A DNA stretch of 64,000 bases from Budvicia aquatica DSM 5075 = ATCC 35567 (GCF_000427805.1 NZ_ATYS01000023.1:1131-65130); one strand, 5' to 3'. Shown: positions 35,073 through 44,975, counted from the first letter of the stretch. Notes: generated by a model from the letters alone, not told the origin. A program made the numbers and translations.

Positions 35073-36415
35073 TATTTGCCCCTGATTGCCCAAAACTGCA
35101 TATCTAGCTCAGGAAAATTACCTGATACATGGAATGCAATAGCACTATTAGTCACTATGTCAGCCCATGCAGGAGCTTGAGTATCCAGTTGGAAATAGGT
35201 GTAGCCTGAATGGTGTGGCAGTTGTGCCGGTGCTGCATTCAATGGAATTAGTGGTACACCCTGTATTTGTACGCTGACCAAATCGCGAATTTTATTTGGT
35301 GATGAAATTTTAGTTTGTTGAACAAATTGGCGGAACAGTTGGTCTTGCGGTACACGAGCTTTTACCGCAATGATGAAATCTGAAGTTGCCAGCAGTTGTT
35401 TATCATGAATAACGCCGTCAGAAATACCGTGCGATCTTTTGGTCAACTGAATTGAGACCGCTCTTGGCGTTAAGACAATGCTGAGTGCACGGCGAGTTAT
35501 CATCATTAACTCATGGAAGGTTAATGACAAATTGTCATGGTCATAATGAGCGAATATTGGGGCAACGCGGGATTCATCGGTAAACGTCATCAGTTCACCA
35601 CACAGTGAGACTAGCTGGCGGTATAAATCTTCAGGATGAATGGCGCTACGTTTTGCCAAATGGATAAATATAGGCTGCATACGATTAAATAGCTGAAGCA
35701 TCATGAACTCGGCAACATCTGCAACACCTTGCTGACCGGGAGCACTAATACGACTTGATAGCTGTTTAGCTCGTTCAGTAATTAAGCCAGAAACTTCACT
35801 AAGAAAATCATATAAGTAAGGTACAGTGATGAGTGAATTGCACGTTGGAATAAACGTTTCATCAAGTATGAGTGTACCGTCTGGGTTTCGCTCTTTGATG
35901 CAGCAAACAGGCAGCGTTGTATAGGCGCTAAGATCTTCTGAACCTTGAATAAGTTTAGGGGCTAGCATCGAGACAGGGATTGTGTTGACGCTTCCATTAC
36001 GGCCAAATACATCCCGGACATCATTACTACCCTGAACAAAACGTGTGCTACCCGTTTTTAACTCTTGGGCCGTGTCAATATTTGCTATGGAAAAGTTACG
36101 AATAGGCAAAGCAAGATAAATAATTCGGCTAGATGCGTCATTTATTTGAATAATATCTAATGGGTCAGGAGACTTATCTTGATAAGGGAGTTCAAATAAG
36201 GTCCCATCCGGCATAGTTCCTTCAGCAGAAGAGAGACCAATTCGACCTAAACGCAAGTATTCCCGGTTTATTTCTAAATGGCTAAAACCATAAAAATAGC
36301 AATTCAACATGTTGAGCAGATGGCTAGACAGGTATTCATGATATCTTTGCTGTTGCTGAAAGTGTTGAGGGCCAATGGCTCCGTTTAACCAGACAACATT
36401 ACTTTGCGTTCCCAT
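35072..36415 (-). CDS. tssK: TssK (VasE) baseplate protein
   Basis: Encodes 447 aa and starts with VVWLNGAIGPQHFQQQQRY, the typical shell-domain beginning of TssK. The protein continues with the helical middle part (LITVPYLYDFLSEVSGLITERA) and the receptor-like C-terminal domain ending in YFQLDTQAPAWADI. TssK trimers link the baseplate wedges to TssL and TssM. Its ATG overlaps the tssJ stop and its stop overlaps the tssL start (both TAATG), so three consecutive genes are translationally coupled. Confidence 0.96.
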   Translation of the reverse strand: MGTQSNVVWLNGAIGPQHFQQQQRYHEYLSSHLLNMLNCYFYGFSHLEINREYLRLGRIGLSSAEGTMPDGTLFELPYQDKSPDPLDIIQINDASSRIIYLALPIRNFSIANIDTAQELKTGSTRFVQGSNDVRDVFGRNGSVNTIPVSMLAPKLIQGSEDLSAYTTLPVCCIKERNPDGTLILDETFIPTCNSLITVPYLYDFLSEVSGLITERAKQLSSRISAPGQQGVADVAEFMMLQLFNRMQPIFIHLAKRSAIHPEDLYRQLVSLCGELMTFTDESRVAPIFAHYDHDNLSLTFHELMMITRRALSIVLTPRAVSIQLTKRSHGISDGVIHDKQLLATSDFIIAVKARVPQDQLFRQFVQQTKISSPNKIRDLVSVQIQGVPLIPLNAAPAQLPHHSGYTYFQLDTQAPAWADIVTNSAIAFHVSGNFPELDMQFWAIRGK

Positions 36416-36951
36416 TATTTATCTTCCTTTCTAATTTCAACTCGATCGGCACGCGCATGGATCATTATGTTTTCTTTTTTACCCACGCTTTCGACGTCGA
36501 TAATGTCGTACCACTGCGAATCATCAATATAGGAGTAGTGGGCGATAATACCGATGAAGCGAGTTTCAGCATCGAGCTTTATGGGCGGCAGTGATTTAAA
36601 CTGGCCTGGTAACAGGCTGTAGTCCTGATGGTTAACATAATTTTTGCCCAATGCTTTTTCAGGCCCGTCATTTAATATTTGGTCATAATCAATGGATGAA
36701 AACTTAGAGTCATCATTGAGATAAACAACCTGAAGTTCTATTGGCGTTGGTTCACCGCTTTGGTTAGGATTCAAATCGGGCTCTGATACCAGCGTCAGTG
36801 AAATCTCCGTAGGATTTTTCGATGGATAACCCACCGGAACATTCGGATCTTTAATCACTTCCACAATCTTTTGTGTTGTTTCACAACCAGTTAATAACGC
36901 TACCACCACCATGAAAAACAGTGGTAACAGATAGCGGTGGATACTAGGCAT
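36415..36951 (-). CDS. tssJ: TssJ (VasD) outer-membrane lipoprotein
   Basis: From the ATG at 36951 it has 178 aa. A GTG three codons earlier is closer than usual to the GGAG, so the ATG is preferred. The lipoprotein signal ends in ALLTGC (Cys23). The mature part is the transthyretin-like beta-sandwich of TssJ (PTEISLTLVSEPDLNPN, then PIELQVVYL, SLLPGQFKSLPPIKL). It sits in the outer membrane and holds TssM. It overlaps tagH by 8 bases and tssK by 1. Confidence 0.94.
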   Translation of the reverse strand: MPSIHRYLLPLFFMVVVALLTGCETTQKIVEVIKDPNVPVGYPSKNPTEISLTLVSEPDLNPNQSGEPTPIELQVVYLNDDSKFSSIDYDQILNDGPEKALGKNYVNHQDYSLLPGQFKSLPPIKLDAETRFIGIIAHYSYIDDSQWYDIIDVESVGKKENIMIHARADRVEIRKEDK

Positions 36952-38224
36952 GATTTTCACGCTCCAGATTTAGCTTACGGATCTGTTTGTCATATTCTTG
37001 TTCATAGTGTTCCCAGAACAGCTTTTCAAATCCGGTTTGGCGGTTAGAAGAGAGCTCTTGGTAGTAGCTGCAAAACATTTGCCAACTCCAGTTGTCATCC
37101 ATCTCCTGACGATTACGCCCATGTCTGTAACTTGTGAATCGGCTAAGTAATTGTTCAGGAGAAAATACATCAAGTATGGCTGAGAGGGCATATTGAGTTG
37201 CCGTATGGCTTGCCTGATTGTGGAGCTGAATGTTGTCTAAGCTTTCAGCGACCGCCGTGGGAGCGGATAAGTGCACTGAACATGCTTTAGAGGAGAATAA
37301 ACTAGAGATAGTGTCTTCATAGGTTTGATTTAAGCGCAGCGGGTTATCTTCAATAGCGCGAAGATTTTTATGATTTAGAATGCTTTTAGATTGCTGAAGC
37401 TTAAGTAATCCTTCAATTGATGCACGAATTGTTTGCCCTAGCTCTTCAAGGATGATGTTTGCTTCATCGGTATTCTCAATATCAAGGCTCACGCCAAGCC
37501 CGCGTAAAAGAGGCGCGACAGCAAGATACATCTCGGGAGATAAGCGGTTATTGTGTAAGTTATTATCGCCATTATTTCTATTGGTTTTAATATTCAGAAA
37601 ACCGGTATTTAGCCCTGAGGTTTCTTGTTTGAGGTTATAGTCATAAAGTTCTGGTTGAGTTGAAGATTCCGGTAAAGAGGGTGTATTGTTATGAAATTGG
37701 CTGATTACACTTAATGAATCGGCATCAATCGCTTTAAGCGGATCAATGATTACATTATCTTGGGTATCTTCAACTGAGTGATGTGATTGAGTTTTGGGAT
37801 GGCTTCTTAATAGTTCTTCCAGTGGCTTATCGCTGTGATGAATAATATCCGTTGGTTGCGTACTTAATATATCGATAAAGGCCTCTGGATTTGAACCAGT
37901 CTGAATGTTGACATTAAGTTTACCGATTTGCGCTTTATCACCATGTTGTAATTTGATACGTTGATGGAGAGAACTAACTTCTGAACCATTAATAAATATG
38001 GCTTTACCACCCGCTAAGGAGATAAAAAATGCACCATCTTGGTAATCAAGATGAACTTGTGATTCGGCAATGTTGAGATTTATATCTTGCAAAATCCAGT
38101 CATTGGTTGCGGCACTGCCAATTGTTCCACCGTTTATTGAAAAATAGTGTTCACTCTTCTTCCCACTTTGCATCAGTTGTGGATTGGTGACTTTAAGCAA
38201 TAGGGTATGCTGATTCTTTTCCAT
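36944..38224 (-). CDS. tagH: FHA-domain protein TagH (VasC/ImpI)
   Basis: From the ATG at 38224 it has 426 aa (a GTG at 38242 lies inside tssG). An FHA domain covers about 10-95 (GGTIGSAATNDWIL, SQVHLDYQDGAFFI, INGSEVS). The usual phosphothreonine-binding core Gly-Arg-Ser is altered: GTIGSAATNDW has a Ser where the conserved Arg normally stands. The C-terminal TagH domain (PEMYLAVAPLLRGLGVSLDI, then FEKLFWEHYEQEYDKQI) is typical. In other clusters TagH/Fha is phosphorylated by PpkA and promotes assembly. No ppkA or pppA is in this window, so phospho-control may be absent. Confidence 0.88.
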   Translation of the reverse strand: MEKNQHTLLLKVTNPQLMQSGKKSEHYFSINGGTIGSAATNDWILQDINLNIAESQVHLDYQDGAFFISLAGGKAIFINGSEVSSLHQRIKLQHGDKAQIGKLNVNIQTGSNPEAFIDILSTQPTDIIHHSDKPLEELLRSHPKTQSHHSVEDTQDNVIIDPLKAIDADSLSVISQFHNNTPSLPESSTQPELYDYNLKQETSGLNTGFLNIKTNRNNGDNNLHNNRLSPEMYLAVAPLLRGLGVSLDIENTDEANIILEELGQTIRASIEGLLKLQQSKSILNHKNLRAIEDNPLRLNQTYEDTISSLFSSKACSVHLSAPTAVAESLDNIQLHNQASHTATQYALSAILDVFSPEQLLSRFTSYRHGRNRQEMDDNWSWQMFCSYYQELSSNRQTGFEKLFWEHYEQEYDKQIRKLNLERENHA

Positions 38225-38228
38225 GTGA

Positions 38229-39215
38229 TTATTCCCGCACACAAATAGTTACGTTTGGGTTGACTGGTACTTCACCAATAAACGAGGTCCAACCCAAGAG
38301 ACAAGAGACGTCGTCGCTTAAATTCATTGTTGTTATTTGATCGGATGCCAGAGATAGTGTGATATCAAAAGCAAACTGGTCGCGCAGAATGAAAGAAACG
38401 AAATTTTTTAAAGGCTGGTAGTTATCACCAGTCGGTAGAAATGATAGATAGCGTTTAATCGAAAGGTTACCTAGGCAAAGCGTAAATTTACTGCTGCAAT
38501 CGTGTAAATAGTCACCGATAACAAACGTATCACCGAGTTGTGAATTAGATATGCCTAAATTTGTTTGTTGATCCTCTGGAATTGGAACTATCCGTGGTTG
38601 CAGAGGGTTGATGTTGACATCGGATAGGTCAAAGCAATGAGCGATGATACCGCTCAAGACTTCTTGTGAGCGAGATGTGCCTGAAAGCATTCCTGCATAG
38701 GCCAGCATTTTTGTATGATTAACGTTTAACGTTCCTCGGATAGCTGCCTTCTCTAGACCAACCAAGGCAAACATTCTTTGAGAAAAGGGGTCATTCCCCC
38801 GATCTTTGAACGAAATGTAGTATCGATATTTTCGCCAAATCCGATGAAGTAACGTGACATCTCGATGGTTAAATAGATCCAAAAAATTATTTAGTCCCGC
38901 CTCATCTTGTGAATACTCCCAGGCTAAAGGTTCCAGATAAAAACCGGGCAGGGGAGATTGGCTTCCCTGTAAACCAAGAAAGTTTATGGCGAGATGGAAG
39001 CGGCCGTCGTCGTTTTGATAAAGTGATGTAAGATCGGAATGAGGAAAAGCCAGTGAACCACTGGCAGAAAAACAAATCAGTTCATCGTCTGGAGAAAGTT
39101 CTTTATCCAGGTAATCTTGCTTCCCTTCATTTTTATAAATTAACTCCAGGAGCTGATAAAAATTATATTTCTCAGGAACTATATCAGCGAGTGCTGACCG
39201 ATTTTCATTGGCCAT
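38229..39215 (-). CDS. tssG: TssG (VasB) baseplate protein
   Basis: Encodes 328 aa. TssG features are FYQLLELIYKNEG, the SASGSLAFPHSDL segment, then NFLGLQGSQSPLPGFYLE and LNNFLDLFNHRDVTLLHRIWRKYRY. It pairs with TssF in the baseplate wedge. The ATG at 39215 has a good AGGAGCG site and lies within the end of tssF, a 37-base overlap. Only this one tssG exists in the window, although there are two tssF genes. Confidence 0.95.
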   Translation of the reverse strand: MANENRSALADIVPEKYNFYQLLELIYKNEGKQDYLDKELSPDDELICFSASGSLAFPHSDLTSLYQNDDGRFHLAINFLGLQGSQSPLPGFYLEPLAWEYSQDEAGLNNFLDLFNHRDVTLLHRIWRKYRYYISFKDRGNDPFSQRMFALVGLEKAAIRGTLNVNHTKMLAYAGMLSGTSRSQEVLSGIIAHCFDLSDVNINPLQPRIVPIPEDQQTNLGISNSQLGDTFVIGDYLHDCSSKFTLCLGNLSIKRYLSFLPTGDNYQPLKNFVSFILRDQFAFDITLSLASDQITTMNLSDDVSCLLGWTSFIGEVPVNPNVTICVRE

Positions 39216-40951
39216 GTGTATCGCTCCTGATTATCCATGTTTATCATTGTTAATAAATGGTAAGAATTTAATGCGGCTACTTGTGAAAAAAATTGTGATA
39301 ACACGGTACCGAATAAATACATCTCACCTTCAGAATTGAACGTCGATTGCTTTATAAAAATAGATGTTTCAAAGCCCCGAACCATCAATCCATCGGGTAA
39401 TCTTCTCTCTGAGGGCTTGGTCTCCATTTTTTGGATACCGCTAAGTTGCTTAATCGCATTTTTTTCAGATTGACGATTATGTTGAGCCGGGAAGTTATAG
39501 CCCATTAGCATCTGTTTAAGTACTTCAGTATCTAGCAAAGACATGTAATTTTGCGCCAGATTAGAAATGGCCTTCCAGTACAAAGTGCTGTCTAATATTG
39601 GTGATAGTTGCATTGTTGGACGAGTGATGTTTTGCACTTTGATTACGTCTGCAAGTCCCTTATCAGTAATATGAGATATCTCACCAATATGAAGTTGAGC
39701 GGGCATATCTCTGTTGGTACACATCAGCCGTAATGAGATGATTTCATCCTTATTCTGCCAAAGCTCTTCATCACCTCTGACAAACGATAGCCAATGGGTG
39801 ATTTTTTTATTTTTAATGTGTTGTGTCTGTTTTGATTGGTAATAGAGCCTTTGATAGCCTTTTTCTCGTTGTATCTGGTGTTTAAAACTGTTAAACGGGA
39901 CGTAGGTATATTGATGCTGATTGCCATTGGTAGTTGAGCGACGATTACAGCTTTCAACATGTTCGACTGAAAAAATATCGTAATCTTCGGGATACTGATA
40001 GCTAGCGACAATAGGATATTGTGATTTTCTGCCATGAAGAATGATCGGCTCGCCATCATGATGAAAGAGATTTATCGCAGGAACACAGTTAATCTGAACG
40101 CTATCGTTGCGAAGCTTTAGTGATGGTGGAAACGAGCGACTAAAATTCACCTTGAGGCTGAATGTGGAATATTTTAAAGATTTTGGAAAAATATTTTTGT
40201 TTTCATGGGTGATGCGTAAAAAAAGAAAACCTTCATTAAAACAAAAATACTCTTGCAAGAGTCGATTACCGGTATTGGTATTCTCGGGATATGGGATCAT
40301 GGCGTCGGAACGTTCGAACCCGACCAGGTTAAACTTTGGTGTTTCCAAAGGCAGCTCAACATCGTTGATAACAACCGAAGCAGAGGTGACGTAGTTAGTG
40401 AGCATCATATATAGCTGTGAGCCGATATAAGGATCTTGCCCAAGATAAAAACTGTATTGTTCTAAATCCAATGGTTCTGATGAGTGATTAAATGAGAAGG
40501 TCAATAATAGTGAATCAGAAGACTCTCGAACGATCTGACTTGATTCTAGCTTTGCCGGAGTTACGATTAAGTCTCGGCATATCTGAAATATACAAGCAGG
40601 TTGATCTGATGTAGACGTTGTGACTTGGGTTCCTTTAGGTATGAAGTTTATCCGATCGCTTAATGACGTCGCATTCATAATGGTTATGCTGGGCACCGGG
40701 CGTAGATAATTTGGCCATAGCAACTGGATCAAGTCTTGAGACAAATTTGGGAAATCTTGTTTGAGCTTTGCCTTTAAGGTTGCCGTCATATATGCCAGTC
40801 CATCGAGCATACGTTCAACGTCAGGGTCTTGCCCTTCTTCTATGAGAAATTGAGATAATTGAGGATTCATATCAGCAAAATCATGAATTGCTGATTTGAT
40901 GAATGTCATTTCATCCTGAAATTGTTGCTGTAATGGCATAAAGTCCTTCAA
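39179..40951 (-). CDS. tssF: TssF (VasA) baseplate protein of the main operon
   Basis: Encodes 590 aa. It has the TssF signature at the start (FQDEMTFIKSAIHDFA, then DPDVERMLDGLAYMTA, FPNLSQDLIQLLWPNYLRPVP) and end (GEMYLFGTVLSQFFSQVA). It forms the wedge with TssG. Its ATG overlaps the tssE stop by four bases. Compared with the copy at 10090-11847 it has the same domain order and similar length but is quite different in sequence, so the duplication is old or the second copy came from elsewhere. Confidence 0.95.
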   Translation of the reverse strand: MKDFMPLQQQFQDEMTFIKSAIHDFADMNPQLSQFLIEEGQDPDVERMLDGLAYMTATLKAKLKQDFPNLSQDLIQLLWPNYLRPVPSITIMNATSLSDRINFIPKGTQVTTSTSDQPACIFQICRDLIVTPAKLESSQIVRESSDSLLLTFSFNHSSEPLDLEQYSFYLGQDPYIGSQLYMMLTNYVTSASVVINDVELPLETPKFNLVGFERSDAMIPYPENTNTGNRLLQEYFCFNEGFLFLRITHENKNIFPKSLKYSTFSLKVNFSRSFPPSLKLRNDSVQINCVPAINLFHHDGEPIILHGRKSQYPIVASYQYPEDYDIFSVEHVESCNRRSTTNGNQHQYTYVPFNSFKHQIQREKGYQRLYYQSKQTQHIKNKKITHWLSFVRGDEELWQNKDEIISLRLMCTNRDMPAQLHIGEISHITDKGLADVIKVQNITRPTMQLSPILDSTLYWKAISNLAQNYMSLLDTEVLKQMLMGYNFPAQHNRQSEKNAIKQLSGIQKMETKPSERRLPDGLMVRGFETSIFIKQSTFNSEGEMYLFGTVLSQFFSQVAALNSYHLLTMINMDNQERYTWPMKIGQHSLI

Positions 40952-41379
40952 ATATCTAATAAATAATGCCGTTCATTATCAAGGCGAAGTTGAAATTCAA
41001 CGTTCGTCGAACCCTGCTCATTTTGTATTGTTGCCGTAATATCAAAAAGCATGGTAAGAGGGTCATGATTATTGACCCTTGGTGTTACTGTCGCAGTCGA
41101 TATGCGAGGTTCAAATTTTTCAATGCAGTCCTTTATGGACTTGCAAATAGTGATGTTTAGCTCTGTACTTGTTTGCGTGGCGTCATTTAGATCAATAACG
41201 CCTATTTCTTTGGTACTTTGGCTACTACCAGGCCGCGTATTAAGAATTCGAGTCAGGTTAAGCTTTATCGACAATAATGGATCCGTAGATACGCTATAAT
41301 CATCTCTGTTTGCTTTAGCCCGAACTCTTTCGAATAGACTCCGTTTAGAGTCTTTAGACCATCTTAATAACGCGGCCAT
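40948..41379 (-). CDS. tssE: TssE (gp25-like) baseplate protein
   Basis: Encodes 143 aa with the gp25-like lysozyme-family fold of TssE (LLSIKLNLTRILNTRPGSS-x-STKEIGVIDLND, ending EFQLRLDNERHYLLD). The EIGVIDLND segment is the conserved core. TssE starts sheath polymerisation on the baseplate. AGGAAG stands before the ATG; the gene follows tssC by 14 bases and overlaps tssF by 4. Confidence 0.94.
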   Translation of the reverse strand: MAALLRWSKDSKRSLFERVRAKANRDDYSVSTDPLLSIKLNLTRILNTRPGSSQSTKEIGVIDLNDATQTSTELNITICKSIKDCIEKFEPRISTATVTPRVNNHDPLTMLFDITATIQNEQGSTNVEFQLRLDNERHYLLDI

Positions 41380-41393
41380 GGTATTTACACTTC

Positions 41394-42881
41394 CTAATCT
41401 TTGTCCAAACGTCCAACCAGCGACAGTTCAAAATTTGCACCCATGTATTTAAAATGCGGGCGAACTGATACGGAGACTTGATACCAGCCCGGATCGCCTT
41501 CAACATCAGATACGGTTATTTGAGCCGCACGCAATGGCCGGCGGCTGCGCACTTCTGCTGGTGGATTTTCTTGATCGGCAATGTATTGTTTTAACCAGGT
41601 ATTGAGCTCACGTTCCAAGTCACCGCGCTCTTTCCAAGAGCCCAACTGTTCACGTTGTAAGACTTTAATATAGTGAGCAAGACGGTTGATAATAAACATA
41701 TAGGGGAGTTGAGTGCCTAACTTATAGTTAGTTTCAGCCTGCTTGCCTTCCGGAGTATTAGGAAAGCGTTTAGGAATTTGCACTGAATTTGCAGAAAAGA
41801 ATGCTGCGTTATCACTCCCCTTACGCATAGTTAATGCAATGAAACCTTGTTCAGCTAATTCAAACTCACGGCGATCGGTGATTAGGGTCTCTGTCGGAAT
41901 TTTTGGCTGAATTTCACCCAATGATTCATATAGGTGAACAGGTAGATCTTCTACCGCTCCTCCGCTCTGTGGTCCGATAATATTTGGACACCAGCGATAT
42001 TTCGCGAAAGAATCAGTAATCCGAGTACCCATAGTAAATGCAGTGTTAGCCCACAAGAAGTTTTCGTGGTTGGTATCAACATCTTCTGTGTAGTTGAAAG
42101 ATTTAATCGGATTATCTGTATGTGAGTAGGGGAGTCGGGCTAGATAACGGCCAGCCACTAAACCTAAATAGCGAGCGTCCTCACTTTCTCGTAGTGCACG
42201 CCATTTTGTGTATACAGGGCTCTCAAAAATTGAGCTCAATTCTTTAATTGAAGAAAGCTCGGTATAGCTATCGATACCGAAGAATTTCGGTGAAACGGCT
42301 GAAATAAATGGCGCGTGGGCCATCGCGCCAACTGCGCTGACATATTTCATTAACTTCAGGTCTGGAGCACTGGCTGTATATGCATAGTTACCTAAAACCA
42401 CACCAACGGGCTCGCCACCAAACTGGCCATAGGTATTGGAATAGATATGTTTGTAATAGCCTGTTTGAACAATTTCTGGGGCATATTCAAAATCTTCAAG
42501 AAGCTCTTCTTTTGTAGCGTGAATAAGATTGATTTTGATATTTTCGCGAAAATCAGTGCGATCCACTAAGAGCTTGATACCACGCCATGCACTTTCAATT
42601 TGCTGAAGTTGTTCATTGTGCAAAATGGCATCCATCTGTGTAGATAAAGTTTTATCTAACTCAGCGATCATTTGATCAACCAGAATTTTATTAACTGGTT
42701 CTTCGGTGTTCCCACTTTCCAGCATATTAGTGATAAACATGGCGACGCCTTGTTTAGCAACTTCATAGCCTTCATCGGATGGCTCAATGCGAGATTTTGC
42801 CATTATCTGTTCTAAAACACTTGGATTATGGGAAGTCGATTGGGCTTCTAAACTACGATCTTTTACTTGAGATTGAGACAT
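41394..42881 (-). CDS. tssC: TssC (VipB) sheath large subunit
   Basis: From the ATG at 42881, which has AAAGGAA before it, the protein has 495 aa. A longer frame to 42908 is less likely. The family core is clear: IESAWRGIKLLVDRTDF, FGGEPVGVVLGNYAY, KWRALRESEDARYLGL, LPYMFIINRLAHYIKVLQRE and the C-terminal HFKYMGANFELSLVGRLDKD. It forms the contractile sheath with TssB and is the substrate of ClpV. It follows tssB by 45 bases. Confidence 0.97.
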   Translation of the reverse strand: MSQSQVKDRSLEAQSTSHNPSVLEQIMAKSRIEPSDEGYEVAKQGVAMFITNMLESGNTEEPVNKILVDQMIAELDKTLSTQMDAILHNEQLQQIESAWRGIKLLVDRTDFRENIKINLIHATKEELLEDFEYAPEIVQTGYYKHIYSNTYGQFGGEPVGVVLGNYAYTASAPDLKLMKYVSAVGAMAHAPFISAVSPKFFGIDSYTELSSIKELSSIFESPVYTKWRALRESEDARYLGLVAGRYLARLPYSHTDNPIKSFNYTEDVDTNHENFLWANTAFTMGTRITDSFAKYRWCPNIIGPQSGGAVEDLPVHLYESLGEIQPKIPTETLITDRREFELAEQGFIALTMRKGSDNAAFFSANSVQIPKRFPNTPEGKQAETNYKLGTQLPYMFIINRLAHYIKVLQREQLGSWKERGDLERELNTWLKQYIADQENPPAEVRSRRPLRAAQITVSDVEGDPGWYQVSVSVRPHFKYMGANFELSLVGRLDKD

Positions 42882-42926
42882 ACAAATTCCTTTCTCTGTC
42901 AGCAACATATAGTCATTCTGGCGGGG

Positions 42927-43430
42927 TTACTCGTGTTCTGGCTTATAAGCAGCTAGTTCTTCAAGAATTTTCTGCCGAGCTTTTTCATCTTTTAATACGT
43001 TCGCAATTTGCTCACGGAACCCTTTGATATTTCCCAATGGACCTTTTAATGCGACTAAGGCCTCTCTAAGTTCAAGAAGTGATTGCAATTCAGGAACTTG
43101 TTTTGCGATATTATCTGGTGAAAAGTCCTGCAAGTTTTTGATATTCAGTTTGACAGTAAGATCTTCTTCTGCGTCTTCTTTGAGCGTATTCGGCACGGCT
43201 AAAGTCAGGCTGATTTCTGATTTTTCCATAACGTCATTAAAGTTGTTCTTATCAATAGAAATTGCAGGCCTATCTTCAATCGAAGTTTCTTCTGTTCTGC
43301 CTTTATGATCGCCAATGACCACCATATTCAATGGTAATTCTTTTTCAGCTACCTGACCGCCGGTCGCTGGTTTGAACTTGATATTAATTCGTTCTTTTGG
43401 TGCAACACTTACGCTTTTATTACCACTCAT
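42927..43430 (-). CDS. tssB: TssB (VipA) sheath small subunit
   Basis: Encodes 167 aa: RINIKFKPATGG at the start, the ELPLNMVVIGDHKGR motif, a DLTVKLNIKNLQDFSPDNIAKQVPEL segment and a C-terminal helix (EKARQKILEELAAYK). It is the first gene of the leftward T6SS operon. The promoter must be in 43431-43789, shared with the divergent hcp. Confidence 0.97.
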   Translation of the reverse strand: MSGNKSVSVAPKERINIKFKPATGGQVAEKELPLNMVVIGDHKGRTEETSIEDRPAISIDKNNFNDVMEKSEISLTLAVPNTLKEDAEEDLTVKLNIKNLQDFSPDNIAKQVPELQSLLELREALVALKGPLGNIKGFREQIANVLKDEKARQKILEELAAYKPEHE

Positions 43431-43789
43431 AGGACAGTCCTTTTATTACATTCATTTCCGACAAAGATATTTAGAAAACATACAACAAAAGGCCACCCGA
43501 TTATGGAAACAGTGAGGGTGGCATATACATACGCATTTATCTTAGGACATAATAATTATCACAAATTTTTAGTGTAATCTAGAAGATATTACTCGTTTCC
43601 TAAAAGGAACGACATATTTATGATTTTTTAAAAAACCTGTCATTATTACGAGCTGTATTCATTAATAGACAGGGTTATAATGACGGCATTTATATTTTGA
43701 AAATATAGATTGCCGATAGAGTATTTCTAACCATATTGGCCTATTTGATATTGGCTGATTTAATAATGAAGTTTTAAGGAGAGAACTGA
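43431..43789. promoter_or_regulatory. Divergent control region between tssB and hcp
   Basis: This 359-base, very AT-rich gap must hold the promoters of the core operon (leftward) and of hcp (rightward). A candidate hcp promoter is TTGCCG near 43709 with ATATTG 17 bases later, but it is weak. I found no convincing sigma-54 site, which fits the absence of vasH. The hcp start has a strong AAGGAGAG ribosome binding site. The AT-richness suggests H-NS silencing. Confidence 0.5.
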
Positions 43790-44308
43790 ATGCCAACCCC
43801 ATGTTATATTTCAATCGAAGGGAAAACTCAGGGTAATATTACCGCTGGAGCTTTTACCGCTGAGTCTGTTGGTAATATTTTTGTGGAAGGTCATGAGGAT
43901 GAAATGTTAGTGCAAGAATTTCTGCACAACGTTACCGTACCTACAGACCCACAATCAGGACAACCATCTGGCCAACGGGCGCATAAACCTTTTATTTTCA
44001 CTGTTGCTTTAAATAAAGCCGTTCCACTGCTTTATAATGCGCTGGCTTCAGGTGAGATGCTGCCTAAGGTTCAATTGAAATGGTACCGTACTTCGATCGA
44101 AGGTAAACAAGAGCATTTCTTTACTACATCGCTGGAAGACGCGACTATTGTCGATATTAATCTGCACATGCCTCACTGTCAGGAACCGACTCAAAAAGAG
44201 TTTACTCAATTAATGGCCGTATCTCTGGCATATCGTAAAATTGTTTGGGAACACACCGTCGCTGGAACTTCTGGTTCTGATGATTGGAGAGCTCCACTCG
44301 AGTCATAA
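43790..44308 (+). CDS. hcp: Hcp tube protein (TssD)
   Basis: Encodes 172 aa, the usual Hcp1-like length. The start PTPCYISIEGKTQGNITAGAFT, then EGHEDEMLVQEFLHNV, HKPFIFTVALNKAVPLLYNAL and the C-terminal YRKIVWEHTVAGTSGSDDWRAP are typical. Hexameric rings form the expelled tube. It stands alone, divergent from tssB and with a long stem-loop after it, which allows a much higher expression than that of the other genes. No extension domain is present, so it is not a fused effector. Confidence 0.97.
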   Translation: MPTPCYISIEGKTQGNITAGAFTAESVGNIFVEGHEDEMLVQEFLHNVTVPTDPQSGQPSGQRAHKPFIFTVALNKAVPLLYNALASGEMLPKVQLKWYRTSIEGKQEHFFTTSLEDATIVDINLHMPHCQEPTQKEFTQLMAVSLAYRKIVWEHTVAGTSGSDDWRAPLES

Positions 44309-44314
44309 TAATTA

Positions 44315-44345
44315 TAATCCGCCCGCCTTCGTCGAGGGCGGATTA
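44315..44345 (+). terminator. Stem-loop after hcp
   Basis: A perfect 10-bp GC-rich stem (44315-44324 with 44336-44345) with an 11-base loop lies seven bases after the hcp stop. There is no T-run behind it, so it may protect the abundant hcp mRNA rather than terminate it strictly. Confidence 0.6.
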
Positions 44346-44975
44346 ATAGCTATGTTATTAATTCATAATATAGCTATTACTTTAGAAGCATAAAGAATGA
44401 TTAATGTCGAGAGAAATAGATTAAAACGGACTAAGAAAAAAGTAACCTCGTAATACTTTATACCTTGGTAATTAATACATGTATTTTAATGATCAAGGTA
44501 TTGATGTTTCTAACGGGGTAGCCTGTTTTTATCCTACAACGAATAAAATGCAGCATCGAGGCACTATTTTCTGCTGTAATATTTCTTCGCTTGTTATTTC
44601 ATTGTCATTATTGTGAGATTTATCTGGTTTACTGGGGATGGTTGGATATTTATCGTTAATTTCTTTAGTAAGGCTTGTTTGAAATAATTAATCAGGTTGA
44701 TTAATGGTGAAATTACCTCCACTAAGTTTTAATGTGGTTAGGGTGATGATTTTAACTGTAACTATAATTTATTGCGTTAATATAACGATATAAATAATGA
44801 TATAGCTATGTATTTCGTTCTCCCATCCATGCTCCGCATCGTTGGCGATTTTATACTTATGCATTTTCAGGCTTATGACATACACGAGTCCATCTTGTTA
44901 ACTAAACGAGTCGGATATGAGCTTAATTAAATATAGCTATCTACGTGTTTTTATAATTAACCTCATAGGAACTAA
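44346..44975. other. 630-base gap between hcp and the NERD-helicase gene
   Basis: No credible gene is seen. An inverted repeat ATACCTTG/CAAGGTAT (44460-44467 with 44494-44501) encloses the palindromic stretch TACATGTA. The region is AT-rich. The promoter of the next gene must lie in the right part, since AGGAACTAA precedes its ATG. Confidence 0.5.

Noticed and set aside
43680-43789. Sigma-54 promoter before hcp (stretches such as TTGGCCTATTTGAT and TTGGCTGATTTAA)
   Set aside because: The GG-N10-GC core at proper spacing is absent, and no vasH activator gene is in the cluster.
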